This document shows positions 10,693 through 23,202 of a DNA stretch of 64,000 nucleotides, in pieces (position 1 is the first letter of the stretch; each line of letters opens with the position of its first letter). A model generated the notes under the pieces. That model did no database searches, was not told where the DNA came from, and worked only from the letters and a program-made list of their open reading frames with translations. The stretch spans positions 24,705,293 to 24,769,292 of the forward strand of contig NC_086357.1 of NCBI RefSeq assembly GCF_036324505.1. The letters are read 5' to 3'. Source of the stretch: Eleginops maclovinus (Eukaryota; Chordata; Actinopteri; Perciformes; Eleginopidae). The translations under genes and the position numbers were made by a program.

Positions 10693-11399
10693 TGCATTAG
10701 TCTTTTGGACTAATTCTGACAAATTGTCTTAATGGCACAGATGGTATACAAATATTGTTTTCACATCACTTTTGTTTTTACCTGAACAATGGAGATTCCA
10801 CAGGGGGAAAAAGATGCTCTCCCTTGACCACAAATTTGGTCACAGTCCTGTGTAATCCATCCACCTTGTCGTTTGTGAAATTAACCTTCTTTGCCACTGT
10901 TGTAGCTGGAGAGTCAAAAATATACAAATAAATCATCTTTAATATTTTACAAATAATTTGATATTTTTTTAGTATAGAGCAGTGGAGATAAAAATATCAT
11001 AATGGTCAGCAGTTAACCGCAAGTCAACCTTCCTACAGTGGTCTAGCTGACACAGTAGGATTGGCCACAAACTTCTCCAACACAAAAGCCATAATCAGCA
11101 AACAGACAATTACCAGATACATTTTTTTCTTAGGCCTTGACACAACAACGTCCCACTAATAGTTGAAATGACAGCTGACTCCAACCTACCTAACCCAACA
11201 ATAAGTAAAACAAGATTGATGCCAGATGCTACACGAGCATTAACTTTAGTCTTTCCGGTAACACACTTCCCCAGATCCTGCCTAGCACTAAATTACCTAT
11301 CTATCTTCTGGAGCATGCCGGGCTCGAGGCGACTTTAAAGGCACACATCAGCGGCCGAAACCCTGAAACGCCTGCCTCCAACAGGGACTAAAACCCCAC
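10693..11399. other. intergenic, nothing recognised
   Basis: AT-rich, non-coding sequence with no recognisable exon or repeat ends. Confidence 0.4.
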
Positions 11400-11480
11400 C
11401 CAGGATTACCCCGAAAATAAAAAAGGCAAAATAATAAATGAGTGCCTGAAGGAAGGACTGATCCAGCCCAGCTAGACACC
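11400..11480 (+). mobile_element. possible Ty3/gypsy-like RT-start fragment
   Basis: One frame reads K-I-I-N-E-C-L-K-E-G-L-I-Q-P-S before a stop. This resembles the motif just before reverse transcriptase in Ty3/gypsy polyproteins (Y-I-x-E-x-L-x-x-G-x-I-x-P-S). Only about 80 bp is recognisable and no LTRs were seen. Weak call. Confidence 0.3.
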
Positions 11481-11689
11481 CCCCCTATCTGAACTGAGGA
11501 AGCTGTTCAACACTAAGAGACTTCAGTCGTCTTTCTACTGAGGTTCTGCAAGACGGTGAGGAAGCTGGTGTTGAGTCGTGTTGCCATGGTGATGCCGGTG
11601 GTGTGTGTGGTTGTGTTAGTGTGTGTTGCCCCTGCTCTGGTGTGTGACCCCGGCATCCGTCCTGATGTCCATCCTGCTTCCCTTCATCA

Positions 11690-12743
11690 TCTGGATAGCT
11701 GCTTGAACCTCCTCTTCATCATCTACCTCCTTCCCCTTGGCAAAATCCTCTGCAAATTTAACATTCTTTTCCACTGTTATGGTGATGACACCCAGCTCTA
11801 CCTCACCACTAAACCCTCGTCCACTCTCCCCTCACTGATTGCATCTCTGAAATACAAAACTGGTTCACCCTAAACGTCCTTAAATTAAACAGTAACAAAA
11901 CCGAGGTTCTCCTCATTGGCACCAAATCCACTCTATCCAAAACCGACAGCTTTTCTCTCACTATCGATAACTCCTCCGTTTTACCCTCCCCCCAGGTTAA
12001 GAGTCCGGGTGTCATCCTTGACAGCACACTATCTTATCAATCCCACATCAATAACATTACCCGGTCTGCCTACTTCCACCTACGAAACATCAATCGCCTC
12101 CACCCCTCCCTTACCCCCCACACTGCCGCCATCCTTGTCCACAGCCTCGTCACTTCCCACCTGGATTACCGTAACTCTCTCCTCTTTGGCCTCCCGCACA
12201 AATCCCTCCGTAAACTTAAACTGGTGCAGAATTCAGCTTCCAGCATCATAACTCGGACCCCCTCCTTCCACCACATCACTCCTGTCCTCCAACAGCTCCA
12301 TTGGCTTCCGGTTGAGTTCTGTATTCAATTCAATGTACTCCTGTTAACATTCAAAGCCATCCACAACCTCACCCCCCCATATCTGTCCGACCTCCTGCAT
12401 GTTTTCACTCACTCCCGCTCTCTCAGATCCTCTTCCTCCATACACCTGTCTGTCCCCTCCGCCCGTCTCATTACCATGGGGAACAGAGCATTCAGCCACT
12501 CTGCTCCCCATCTCTGGAATTCATTACCACCCCAATTCAGAAACATCGATTCATTTCCCCATTTCAATCACAACTCAAAACACATCTGTTTAAAACTGCA
12601 TATCCCATTTGATGCCAATTGCTCTGTCTCTTTCCGTTGTATTTATTTATTCTATATTTTTATTGTTGTTTCCTTTTAATGTTTTTCTTTTTTCACTTTG
12701 TACGGTGTCCTTGAGTGCCGAGAAAGGCGCCTTCAAATAAAAT

Positions 12744-12745
<2 letters not shown>
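11690..12745 (+). mobile_element. L2-type LINE, 5'-truncated and frameshifted
   Basis: Broken frames show [13 protein letters not shown], then Y-G-D-D-T-Q-L-Y-L (reverse transcriptase active-site block, Y-A-D-D family), then HWLPV followed by [19 protein letters not shown] and RSSSS...[15 protein letters not shown]. These are the conserved C-terminal blocks of L2/CR1-group reverse transcriptases. At least two frameshifts separate the pieces (about 11.87-11.92 kb and about 12.24 kb). The 3' end has GTGTCCTTGAGTGCC and runs into an ATT tail, as in L2. Endonuclease and ORF1 are absent. Confidence 0.88.

Positions 12746-12785
<40 letters not shown>
12745..12785 (+). repeat. (ATT)n tail of the L2 element
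   Basis: About 13 ATT units immediately follow the LINE 3' end, the usual L2 microsatellite tail. Confidence 0.9.
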
Positions 12786-12787
<2 letters not shown>

Positions 12788-14648
12788 AAACGATCAACAT
12801 CTGGAGGGGTCTGCAGTCTGACAGCATGGACACTTTACAAGGATCTTGTGGACTACAACTATGAACTACATTTCCCATGATGTTTGTTAAATGAATAAAC
12901 TCTTGGGACAACATTTGGCTCCCTTTCCCATCCTGTGACCTGCATGGACGGCAGTGACAGTCGGTGCAGCAGCGTGACTTTTCGTTGTCCAGTCAACCGC
13001 TATTGATTAGTGTTTTTCTAGTTATGCTGTCGCTTTCATTTGTAAGAAAGTTATTTTGATTTACAGTTAGTTTGCTCTATTTTTGCAATAAGTTTCCTCT
13101 CTCTCTTTTTTCTCCCGGTATTTTATCTTTTTTACTTCCTTGTACCCCTAGCTTTTAAGGGAACGTAACAGGTTGCCATAGTAATCCTAAAGCCAATAAC
13201 AGCCCTAAACGTTTCCTCGTTCAAGTCAACGAAGCCAGCGATGGAAATTGCCCCAATCAAATTTGCCCTATAGAGTATAGGTTGTCATTTCTGCAGCAAC
13301 GTTACACACCTAACCTGTACACCCCTCCTCCCAGAATCCACGGTGTTTCCTCCCTTCCTCCACCCTACTCAGGAGGAGACAGCATCATAAATCAATTTAC
13401 AAGCTGCAAGAGACACCCGGCAGAGGATGGAAATGAACAACGGCAGATGAAGAATATTGAAATACATTTTCATGCGCCACATTGAGCTGGTGTAGATGGT
13501 GGCTTCACCTCGCGTGCAGCTGGCACAGGAAACCTAATAGTGATTTTGTGTGTGTGATGAATTGGGAGGAATAAGGGGAGACAAAGAGGGTCTGAATGAG
13601 TCTGTTGGTTGTGCAGGATCCTGGGATAATAAATAGTGGAAATGATCCGTCATAGCAGGCCAGGTTGTTTGAGGTAACTCAATTGCTGAATGAAATGGTG
13701 GAGGTGGTGGAGGAGACAAAAAGTCACCTCATATGACCGCAAGAAATCCAAAAGCTTAATAAATTCATCAGTGAGTGTAGGGTTTCCAGCAGGTGTCCGC
13801 CTCACAAGATGAGACCTTGGGCCACGAGGACATGCTGCCAACTTCCCAACCTTTCAGTTTTAATAAAGGGGGCTTTTAGAAAGATGTCAAGATTAAGTTT
13901 CAGAGCAGCAATAAATCATGTTAAACAGTGCAGATGGCAAGTCAAAACAATATCCAAACCTGAACCATACCCAGCATGACAATATTGTATTCCTGGTTAC
14001 ATTTAGTTAAGAATAAATGTTTGTTTCTGTTTGTTTTTATTAGATAACCGGGTAATCATGGATAGAATGCCAGTATTTCTCTTAGGATCATACATGTCTG
14101 TGCCTGTTTATATGCCATGAACCTCCTGTCATCCTGTCAAAAATGATGATACGAGCTAAAACACCTTTTTTAGTTTGATAATTTGGTGGCTAGAAAACAA
14201 CCAATTACCTTATTCGTTAAGTCAAGAATAGGAAGTATGAAGTCATGCCACTACTGTGCTTTTTTTTGACAAAACATAAACAAATAAGTTAACAGATTGT
14301 TTTGCATCTACAGACCATAAAATAACGGCTGTTTTTGAATGCCTTTAAGATTCTCATATCGGCTACTCACATTTTCGGCAAGCTAACTTTGACTTTGTTG
14401 ACACCAAACATTCCAGTAACATGCTACTAATGCCAATTGATATTTGTTTTTCAAATATAACGTGAGTTCTTGCTTAAGAAAGACTTTCTCCTCTATAAAA
14501 TGCAACTAACTAGCCGTTACATCGGGGTTACAACATGGCACAGCAGCCCATACACACCACACATGTAAACCGTTAGCCGTTTCCATAGCAATATACACAT
14601 AGCAGTTAACGTAACAGCAGTACAGCATACTTAATTGCCCGCCCTTAC
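12786..14648. other. intergenic, nothing recognised
   Basis: Non-coding sequence. Short open frames around 13282-13841 have low-complexity proline-rich translations and no recognisable domain. Confidence 0.45.
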
Positions 14649-14905
14649 TTGTTAGTAGATAGTCGAAGTTTCCAGAAGCAGTATCCAGGTGAAAGTGGCA
14701 GATTAAAGTAAAACGTCTTCTTCCTCTGAACTTGACTGTAACAATTACTGTATAGACAGGGACCGTTCATTAGGAGACATTGTAGATAAAACCTGGAGGT
14801 TTAATCTGTTCTTACATCAGTTATACTGTTTGTACAATCTAATATCCTGCTTCCGATATGAATAAACTCAACAAGCAAAACTAACGCTAGCTAGTTAGCC
14901 AGGCT
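14649..14905 (-). ncRNA. candidate non-coding first exon (lncRNA or 5' UTR)
   Basis: On minus this stretch follows a promoter-like motif cluster and ends at 14649 in a good splice donor (CAA|GTAAGG, GT at 14648-14647). I see no long open frame in it. It may be a lncRNA exon or the 5' UTR exon of a gene lying further left. No acceptor partner was identified in this window, so this is inference. Confidence 0.25.
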
Positions 14906-14930
14906 AATGCTAACGCTAATGTGACGCATT

Positions 14931-15010
14931 AGTTTATAAACACGCGCTTCCCAAGGGGCATTGCGTATTTATTTGCGTCACGTGACAGGAAAGGACGCAG
15001 ATGATTGGCT
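14931..15010 (-). promoter_or_regulatory. candidate pol II promoter: CCAAT, palindromic E-box, TATA-like box
   Basis: Read on minus, a CCAAT box (15008-15004) is followed by the perfect palindrome GTCACGTGAC (14986-14977, USF/MiT-TFE-type E-box) and a TTTATAAA at 14940-14933. The spacing would put a start site near 14905. The order and distances fit a normal promoter. Direction and activity are inferred. Confidence 0.35.
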
Positions 15011-15049
15011 GACACAAAACGACTCATACCGAATAAAAACAGAAAGCTA

Positions 15050-17667
15050 AATAGCATTGAGGATTTCATTTTCAGGGAAAGTGGTTTATCTCGTTTGTTT
15101 TATGTGATGCATCTTACAATTGTGAATTACAATTATGGTAAATATTTTGTGAATTTATTGTGATCTTTCTCTTGACCTGTTTTTTAATTTTTATTTCTCT
15201 ATTTGTTTTCACTTGTCACTGAAACCTGAACAATATTTTATGAAGATCATCACAATTTTGGCATTGTGAATAAAGTAAGATTGATGTTACATTCCAATAA
15301 AGTTATTGCAGGAAATAGTAATAGGCTGCTAATGTAACTAACATGGCTGGTACTTCTGCAAAGTACTTACTTTATATGCCTTTAAAGAAAGACAAACATT
15401 TAAATTATTATTATTATCCCATGTCTGGTTTGGTCTCCAACAACCCAAGATAATCATATCTATCAAATTGCTTACTTTGTCTTCCTGCTGTTTATCAGCT
15501 TTCATTTATAAAAGCATGGAGAATGAACCAAAACAATAAGCTGAAAGACACGAAATCTTCCAAGGCGCTGATCGGAACTGCAGATTTGATTAATACAAAA
15601 AAACGCTTTCACATTTATACATTTGAGATCTTCTCTATTTAATAAAGCCAGTTACTGCAGCTCTGAAGTTAGTTAAATAAGCATGTTAAGGAATAGAAAA
15701 TGTGACATAGGCAGGAGTTATTAGCGGTGTTTCCCTTGTGTGTAACAGCTCCTGTCTCCTCGCGCCTCCTACGCGTTTCCTCTCCAAATAGGCATTTCAA
15801 AGACTGACTCCTTCCTGCAGCTAATGGTGATGGTGCACTACTTGTACCCTGCTAATTACAGGCAGCATGGTAGAGATGACATGTTTAATATTGCCGTGTT
15901 TGCTGTGAATGTTAAGAAGATTGCCAGCAGTTAAGAAGGACAGGAGCCCTGAAAAATGTGTTAGATATGGGATTTTAAGTGGATTAACAAGATTTGGGGT
16001 TATGAGGGAGCGAGAGTGTCACATTACTGTGGTGAATCGAGTAATTAGAAAGACAGAAGAAGAGCAGCCAAGGATGAGGAGATGATATCCTTTCAAGAGT
16101 TTCCCCTGAACAAATTCATGGGGAAGCAAAGTACTTCACATTTACAACATATTTCCTGAGCATGTACCATATTTGGAAAAAACATATCAGAATTTTGGTG
16201 TAATGAGTCCTTTGATGCCACTTCATTTCGGCCCACTTGTTGAGGACATTGCAATCTTACACAACACAATGTCTTTTGTGGGGAAATACTTTAGGATTCA
16301 AGATCTCAAAGGGCTGTATTGTCTTATGCATGACAGCTACACATTTGTTTGTAGTTTTTGTTCACCTAAGATTGTGCATGTGAAATAATTGTGCAGATAA
16401 TCTGTAGGAATAAGTGACATTTATATTAAATAGAATAAGATAAAACAGAAATGGTTCCCTGTAAACCAGTGATTGAATTTCCGGGACGTGCAACAATCAG
16501 TTTTCTGCGACATTTGGAGTCTCAGCATGACAACAACTCTAATTTGATGAATGAAAAATTATTAAATGTCACTTAGTGAGACGGTTGTCAGCAGACAGAT
16601 CACGTGCAGTGTACTTGGTATTGCATATTCCTCGCTAGCTGCATGCAACGTTAATGTTATGTTCATTCTAATGTGGATTTAAATAAAAGGGTTTTTTCCC
16701 CTTATAATTATTAATGGATACTTGATTATTTGTATGGATGTATAAAAGAAATAGAATCAAACACAGATCAACATGTAAAATGTGTCATTTGAGGTCAGCT
16801 GTAGTCTTAGGAATCTTAATTGGAGACCACTTAAAAAGGCAGATCAAGTCAACAGCTTCAGAGATTTTTATTAGGAAAGTCTGGCAAATGGGTATCACAA
16901 TTACCAGAGCTACTACCCTTTAAAATAGAGCTCAATGTTGTATTCATCTTTTGGGGAAATTGATTTAGCTTCTGTTGCAATTCAATCGCTTAATTTGCAC
17001 CAGCAAGACATCTCATTTTGTCAATTTATTTTCTTTTTTACTTGTTTGAATTTGTTTTTACAATGCTCCAAGTAATTTCCCAATTTCGACAAAAAAGATC
17101 ATATTGAAATAAACATAATGCAGATTTACCTGAACTCCGGATGGCCTTAGAAACCCAAAAAGAGAAAAAAGAACAAGTTTTTTAACAGAATATTATCTAT
17201 AAAATCAGTATGAAAGAAAGTAAAAAGTAATATTGCTGAAGTTTTGTTCCTGTCATGTCAAACTCAAGATCATTTAAAACTGGATTATGTTCTATATTTA
17301 CTGCAGGGACTCTGTACTTACCGCTGTATAAAAGCTTTCAAAGCAAAGAGTTATTTGTATAAAGATAGCACCTTCAGACCCCTCAATCATTTCTGTGGAA
17401 GGGCTATTTCAATGATCACCTATGTGCCATTTATACTGCTGACAGTCTTTAGTAAAAGCACGGGAACAAGCTGGAGGAGCTGAAATAAGTGACGTCCACA
17501 GACGATTTGATCTAAAGATTTTAAAGGCTGCAGCATCGGGCCTAAATGATATTAAGGATATTTTTAGCACTAACATTTGGCAAAGTGTCTGTAGAGTCTG
17601 TTCATGCAATGAAAAGACTGCATGACTCTTGTTAACCATACATTTTCTTTATTTGTGTTCAATATAT
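15050..17667. other. intergenic; possible conserved block at about 15720-15930
   Basis: AT-rich non-coding sequence. The segment 15720-15930 has more balanced composition and carries CTAATGGTGATGGTGCA and GCTAATTACAGGCAG, which look like homeodomain/NF-Y-type regulatory sequence. Conservation cannot be tested here. Elsewhere nothing recognised. Confidence 0.3.
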
Positions 17668-18112
17668 AACTAATTAAGGAAGCTGGCTCTGTCATCGGCA
17701 TCAAACTGGACAACTTTGAGGCTGTGGTGGAGAGGAGGACTCTGAACAAACTGTTGTCCATCATGGATAACCCCACCCATCCTCTCCACCTGCAGCTGGA
17801 AGGACAGCAGAGCTCCTTCTCCAACAGACTGCTCCAGCTCCGCTGTCACAAGGACAGGTACAGGAGAACATTCCTGCCCACTGCAATAACCCTGCACAAT
17901 AATTCCCCTCTGGCTGGCAGACAACTCACTGCTCCATAGCCTCTCTGTAAACTGGACACAACATGCACACCTTGACATTTGTATATTTCTCATTTTTACT
18001 CATTTAGATTTTTAGTTCTAATTATTTGTTATGATTCTTCAATTGTATTTCGCTGCTGCAATGAAAATGTTTTACCAGTTTGGGATTAATAAAGTATTTC
18101 TGATCCTGATAT
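17668..18112 (+). mobile_element. Rex1/CR1-group LINE 3' fragment
   Basis: The frame from about 17700 encodes I-M-D-N-P-T-H-P-L-H followed by L-R-C-H-K-D-R-Y-R-R-T-F-L-P-T-A-I-T-L-H-N, the C-terminal end pattern common to fish Rex1-like reverse transcriptases. It ends at a stop near 17939, and about 170 bp of 3' UTR finish with TTTGGGATTAATAAAGTATT, a typical tail. Only the extreme C-terminus is present (5' truncation). Confidence 0.75.
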
Positions 18113-18343
18113 TGTTTTGTATATTTATTTGTGATCATTGATTAGTATCGTTAACTGTTCAATTCAAAGACTTTTTGAAAAATGTCCTGCTGAACATATT
18201 CCTTTCATCTTTCAAATGTCATCCTTTTTCTTGTCTTTGTGACAAAGCTTTTTTTAATTGTCCAGTTCGTTAAAAAAGATAATGCAACATAAAAAGTGGG
18301 AGAAATTCACATCTTTTGTCAACTGGAAAACAGGGAGATTTTA

Positions 18344-18553
18344 GGGCTGTGGGATAGTGCGTTGATCCTCAGATCAGGGGAGCTGGGGAACACCACTTCA
18401 ATCCTGCCTTGACTGCACTTTCGTCAACATGCTGTTGCTCCTGCGGGTATCGTCCACAGTTTTGATGTATTACATGTCTGATAACTGTCATGGAAAGCGC
18501 TTTAAAGCACTTGTAAAATCTCTAAAATAAATGCAATGAATTATTATTATTAC
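18344..18553 (+). repeat. SINE-like element with LINE-type tail
   Basis: It begins GGCTGTGGGATAGTGCG, with a degenerate B-box-like CACTTCAATCC near 18400. It ends in GGAAAGCGCTTTAAAGCAC plus an ATT tail, as in SINEs that share an L2 3' end. It is a different family from the copy at 541-857. Confidence 0.6.
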
Positions 18554-20221
18554 TGACCAATACATCTCATTTCATATCATCATATCTCTTGTTTTATAAA
18601 ATAGATATTATTGTCAAATTCAACAATTAAACTCCAATTTATCACAACTTTTTTTATGTAAAATAGAACGTCTGATCATTCTCCAGCAGATTTATTAACA
18701 TTTAATCCTTTATTCTAATAATAAAAACCTGACCAAAACAGCTGATTTCATATCATTTTATTGATGAAACTTAAAATCTTGGATCTTTGAATCAATAACG
18801 ACATAAGCAGAGATGCTGTAGAACTTTTCCTTTAATTGAAGTATTTCACATCCATCAACACAGTAAATAACCAGACAGTCAGTGGTTGTAGCATCACAGT
18901 AAAAATCTACCTGCACAACCCAGACACACAACAGAAAACAGCAACAGTCTGGAAATAAATGAAAGACTTCAGTGTCAAGTAAAGGATGGGCACTTTTCAG
19001 AGAGAACCTGCCAAGACATGCAGACTTGAGCTTATGTACAATATATTTAAAAATGAAATGTGAAAGTCAATGAAAAACAACATCCATCACTCTCCATCTC
19101 TCACACACAGCGGCACTCACACTTTACTCGATTCTCATTTTAAATGCTATCAGTCAAGCCTCTCCACCCCTTATTAAATTAAACAGATATTGAGTGCAGA
19201 GATACGAGGGCTGGTTTCCCACCAGCAGGCAGGATAACAGGACAGGTGATTCCTGTAATTTCCTCCCCGTTGCCAAACAAAGGTCAACATTTTAAATAAA
19301 CAACCTTGTTTTGACCACACAATGAGCGTGACTCTGGGAATAATGACATCTGTTTGTTGCTTCATTATCATTATGGTTCTCAGAGGGAGAATCCTGATTG
19401 CTTTGTTGGTATTAGGCTTGACAAACACGTCCACATTTCCACTTTTGTAAGACTTATGTTACACTATCAGAACACCTGCAAAGCGTTATTTGCAGTTTTG
19501 AACATCAACAACTGCTTTTTGACGAGTTAGTATTGAAGCTGCACTCCCAGTATGAACGTAATGCGATTTTGACACGTTTTTCTAATAAGAATATCTGAAA
19601 TGTAGTAGTTAACAGAAATATGTAATGTTGGAATTGTAACAAATTAAACTGCAATTAAAATCTTGAATTTCATTTATTTCATTCACTTATTGAACTTTAA
19701 AAGCTGCATAAAAACACATGTCATGGGTACAATTTGGTGTGTTTTACCCAATATAATTCCTTGTTAATTAGCTTTAAAAGGCGCAGGAAGGCATATTATT
19801 CTCAGCAACTCTGAGTCAGCTCTGTTTCCCATTGTTGTAGAAAGCACAGTGTAAATTAAATGTCTACTCTCGATCACTTTTAGTTTTAAGATTGCAACAA
19901 CATGGTTTCCAATGGCAAATCCTTTTTCTCCCCACCAGTGATAAGAATCAAAATCATCTCCTACATTTCAATGCATCCATTTTTTGAGTGTGTTTTCTCA
20001 GGAGCAGATAAGTGGGCTTATCAGGAGTAATCATCTCTTAACATTATCCAATATATTTCTGTTACAGATATATGTGGTAAACCTCCGGCTCAGATTCAAA
20101 TCTACCACCAGAGCAATCAAAACTGAAGAAACCCATTCAATAAATCCACTGTTTATGACCGAAAAGCTTGATGTAACTTTGCTGGTGTGTAGTTAAATGT
20201 TAAAAGTAAAATGTTAAAGAG
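18554..20221. other. intergenic, nothing recognised
   Basis: AT-rich non-coding sequence without recognisable exons or repeats. Confidence 0.45.
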
Positions 20222-20562
20222 CCTTATTATGATTTAGGGGGTTTACCACACACAATTGGACTCTTTTATTTACATCTGTAAAATAGTGACATCACCATGT
20301 GACAACCATGCTTCTATTGGCTAGCTCTCCAACACATTGTACATGATAGGTTAAGGGCCGGGACAAGAGGTTGACCAACCACAACAGAGCCGGCATGCTA
20401 ACCAATCAGAGCAGACTGGGCTCTGGTTTCAGACAGAGGGTGAAAAGAGGTAAGAGGAAAATAAAGAGCTTTTTGAACATTAAAGCAGGGAGACATGTCC
20501 CAGTAGAGGCTCAACATACTAATATACACCTGAAAAGGAGCATAAACGGCCCCCTTCATCCG
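20222..20562 (+). mobile_element. hAT-like non-autonomous DNA element (MITE), copy 1
   Basis: The internal part (ACCAATCAGAGCAGACTGGG through CAGACAGAGGGTG, about 20401-20442) is nearly identical to the reverse complement of 32188-32230. The stretch GAACATTAAAGCAGGGAGAC (about 20478-20497) recurs at 33103-33122. No coding capacity. The outer ends are weak (GAGCCTTATTATGATTT / GGAGCATAAACGGCCCCC), so boundaries are approximate. Confidence 0.65.
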
Positions 20563-23055
20563 TCTTTTAGTCTTCCTTGTGATTGAATTGCATGAAACGT
20601 AAAACTTTAACGCTGATATAACCTCCTGATATGACTTCAGATATGTAGGCAGAAGTAATCAGATTACTGTTTATTGTTTTCCCATCTGCAACTCCATTGT
20701 TTTAAATGATAAGCCACATGAGCAAATGTTTCTAATAATACAAAACAGTTTGAATCAACAATATTTCAGGTGTAAAAAGCATTTGTGTCAGCAGTAAAAC
20801 TTCACCTAGAATCAGAGCACATTGGACTCACCACTGCACGATATGAATCCACTGAAAGTCACCACTGACACTACTGAAGTTTGTTAGTCATGCTATAACT
20901 GTACGAGCAGGCACAGATCACTGACTTTCACACCAAAACAAAGCCGACCAGCAGGTTCACCGTGTATATATAACGAATAAAGAGAGAGCATATCAAGAAC
21001 AGTGCTACAAGGGAGCTACTAACACCAGGTGAGAGAAATCCTCTTTGTGGCAGTGTGTGAGGCGCCTCAGTAATTTGCATCTCTCTGATTTCCTTTCTGT
21101 CTACTCTCATAATCCAAAGAGCTGCTTTTAACATCAACACACACAATATTGTCTTCCTTGTTGCCTTGTTTTCCTTATTTCACTTGACATTTCTACCTCT
21201 TCCCCCTGGGCGTAATTAAAGTTAAAACAGGCCTAATTAAAAAGCCTCTCATCATCACTTCTCACTCGCTGGTGCATAATTGGCTGACAATCGTAGAAAC
21301 TAGTACATTATGTAGATATATATACAGTACAAATCCAACAGAACCATTTTACAAAACATGTCGTACATAGAAAACATAGGACCAAATGTCATGCTAATCA
21401 AACACACACACACACACACACTTTCTTTCATTCTCACACACAGATATACATCGTAAGGCTTTAGGGTTTGATATAACTTTTAGCATTTCATGCAAACACC
21501 AGCATGTCAGTGACATTTGTGGCATGCAACTGTTACTACAGTGCTCTGTTATCCTCATAATGAGACATTTAATACATTTACATGCACACAAGTACTGTAT
21601 CTGTCCACTGCCGACACTGTGACTAAGGCAGCGGCACTGGTTGCATAAATGGCCGACGGTTTACATGACGGGAATTTTAATCAGCTCACTTCTTGTCCCA
21701 TTGCGAAATTATCCAACAATTGAGAAATATGTGAAGTGCTTTAGAGAAAAAGGTTGGAGAGGCAGATTTGACCGAGGAGGAAAGGCTGCGTGACAAAACT
21801 AAAGTAATCATCTTGGACCCTGTGCAGAATAAGACGGTGTTATGTAACCGGTCTGCATGCAGAGCGAAGACGAGGCGAGAGCTCGTTGCCTGGTTGCACA
21901 AGATTTAATCAAGGTGCCCACAATGAATGAGGCCTTCGTGACAGGCTGCAGTGAGATCGCACTCACAGGTTCCTCAAAAGATCTCACCACCCAAACCGGA
22001 ATTAAAATGAGGGAACTATTATCATTCCTTTCAGCTCCAGATTCCTCCAGCCTGCATGAATTGATGTCTGTAAAATGAAAGGGCGGTCAGAATATTTGGA
22101 CCTGTTCCCATTAGAAATCATCCTCGTAAACTCTGAATGGCGCACGAGTAGCAACCTTTTATTTTCACTTAGCTTTTAATAAATCAACAGATAAAACAAT
22201 CCGGCGCAGGTTTGAAGAAAAATAAACTTCATTTAGGATATTGTTTTTCAATCTGCAATCCCTTATCCTGCCACTGGTTTTTCACTCTTCTGCTAAATGG
22301 CAAACGTATCAATGCACCAACAAGTGCTGTCAACTAGACGACCGCTTCCAAGCCAACTAAGGTGTAAACAATTAAGGATTTTAAACTTAAAAGTTCATTA
22401 CACCTCAAGAAAGAATAACTGAATTAAATAAGACTTGTGTTTGCGGGTACCTTTTACTAAATAAAAAGGCAAAACCTAGACATTTCTGCAACCGTATGTT
22501 CCTGGAATTCTGCTTCCTGTTAATATCTACATTGACATAATCAATTTATGGCAATCAGGACTTTGCATGATAATTGTTTTTCAGATGTGCATGCAAATTT
22601 GGCTATTGTGGCAGCTCTGTTTGTCTGACACCCACCCATGCAGGAGGCGGGCCATGATGACTGGGATCAAAGGGTCATTTGCACATCAGGATGTAGTGCC
22701 ACTTCAAAGCTCTGATTCACAAAAGCATCTTTGTGCCAAACACGCGGCGCAGATATTGCAGCTTCACATCCTGTGCTGGTGTGGATTTATGTCCCATTAC
22801 AATGATAAAAACCATGACGAACACAGTAGTGCTGGGCGGCGATGGATGCACAGGTGTTGTGTAACCTCTGAACCAGACCTGTCGGAGGAAGTTGGCTAGG
22901 GGGGGTTCCAGAAGAAAAAAAACATGCTTTCATCTGTGAAATTCATCTGCTGCTGTTGAAGCCTGGGTTTAATGAGCAGGAGGAACCGGGGAGGCCTCCA
23001 ACATCATAAATTCCTACATCAAGAGATTCCTTTAATGAACTTGGGAGCTTTTTTT
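20563..23055. other. intergenic downstream of c2cd4c
   Basis: Non-coding. A short AC microsatellite lies at about 21404-21421. A stretch at 21196-21290 carries two TAATTA homeodomain cores and GGTGCATAATTGGCTGAC, possibly regulatory. No exon was recognised. Confidence 0.4.
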
Positions 23056-23202
23056 CCAGGTGTAAGAAGTAAGCCTTTATTTCAGTACCTCCTCCAAAGT
23101 CCATCGGCTTACATATATCAGAATAAAAACAGCAATAGAAACCAGTGCAAACATCTAATTTATCTTTCAATCCATGTCCGCCTCCTTTGACCTCCAGGAG
23201 CT
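23056..23202 (-). terminator. c2cd4c: c2cd4c 3' UTR with poly(A) signal
   Basis: On minus the first canonical AATAAA after the stop codon is at 23081-23076, which would give a short 3' UTR ending near 23056. Use of more distal signals cannot be excluded. Confidence 0.5.
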
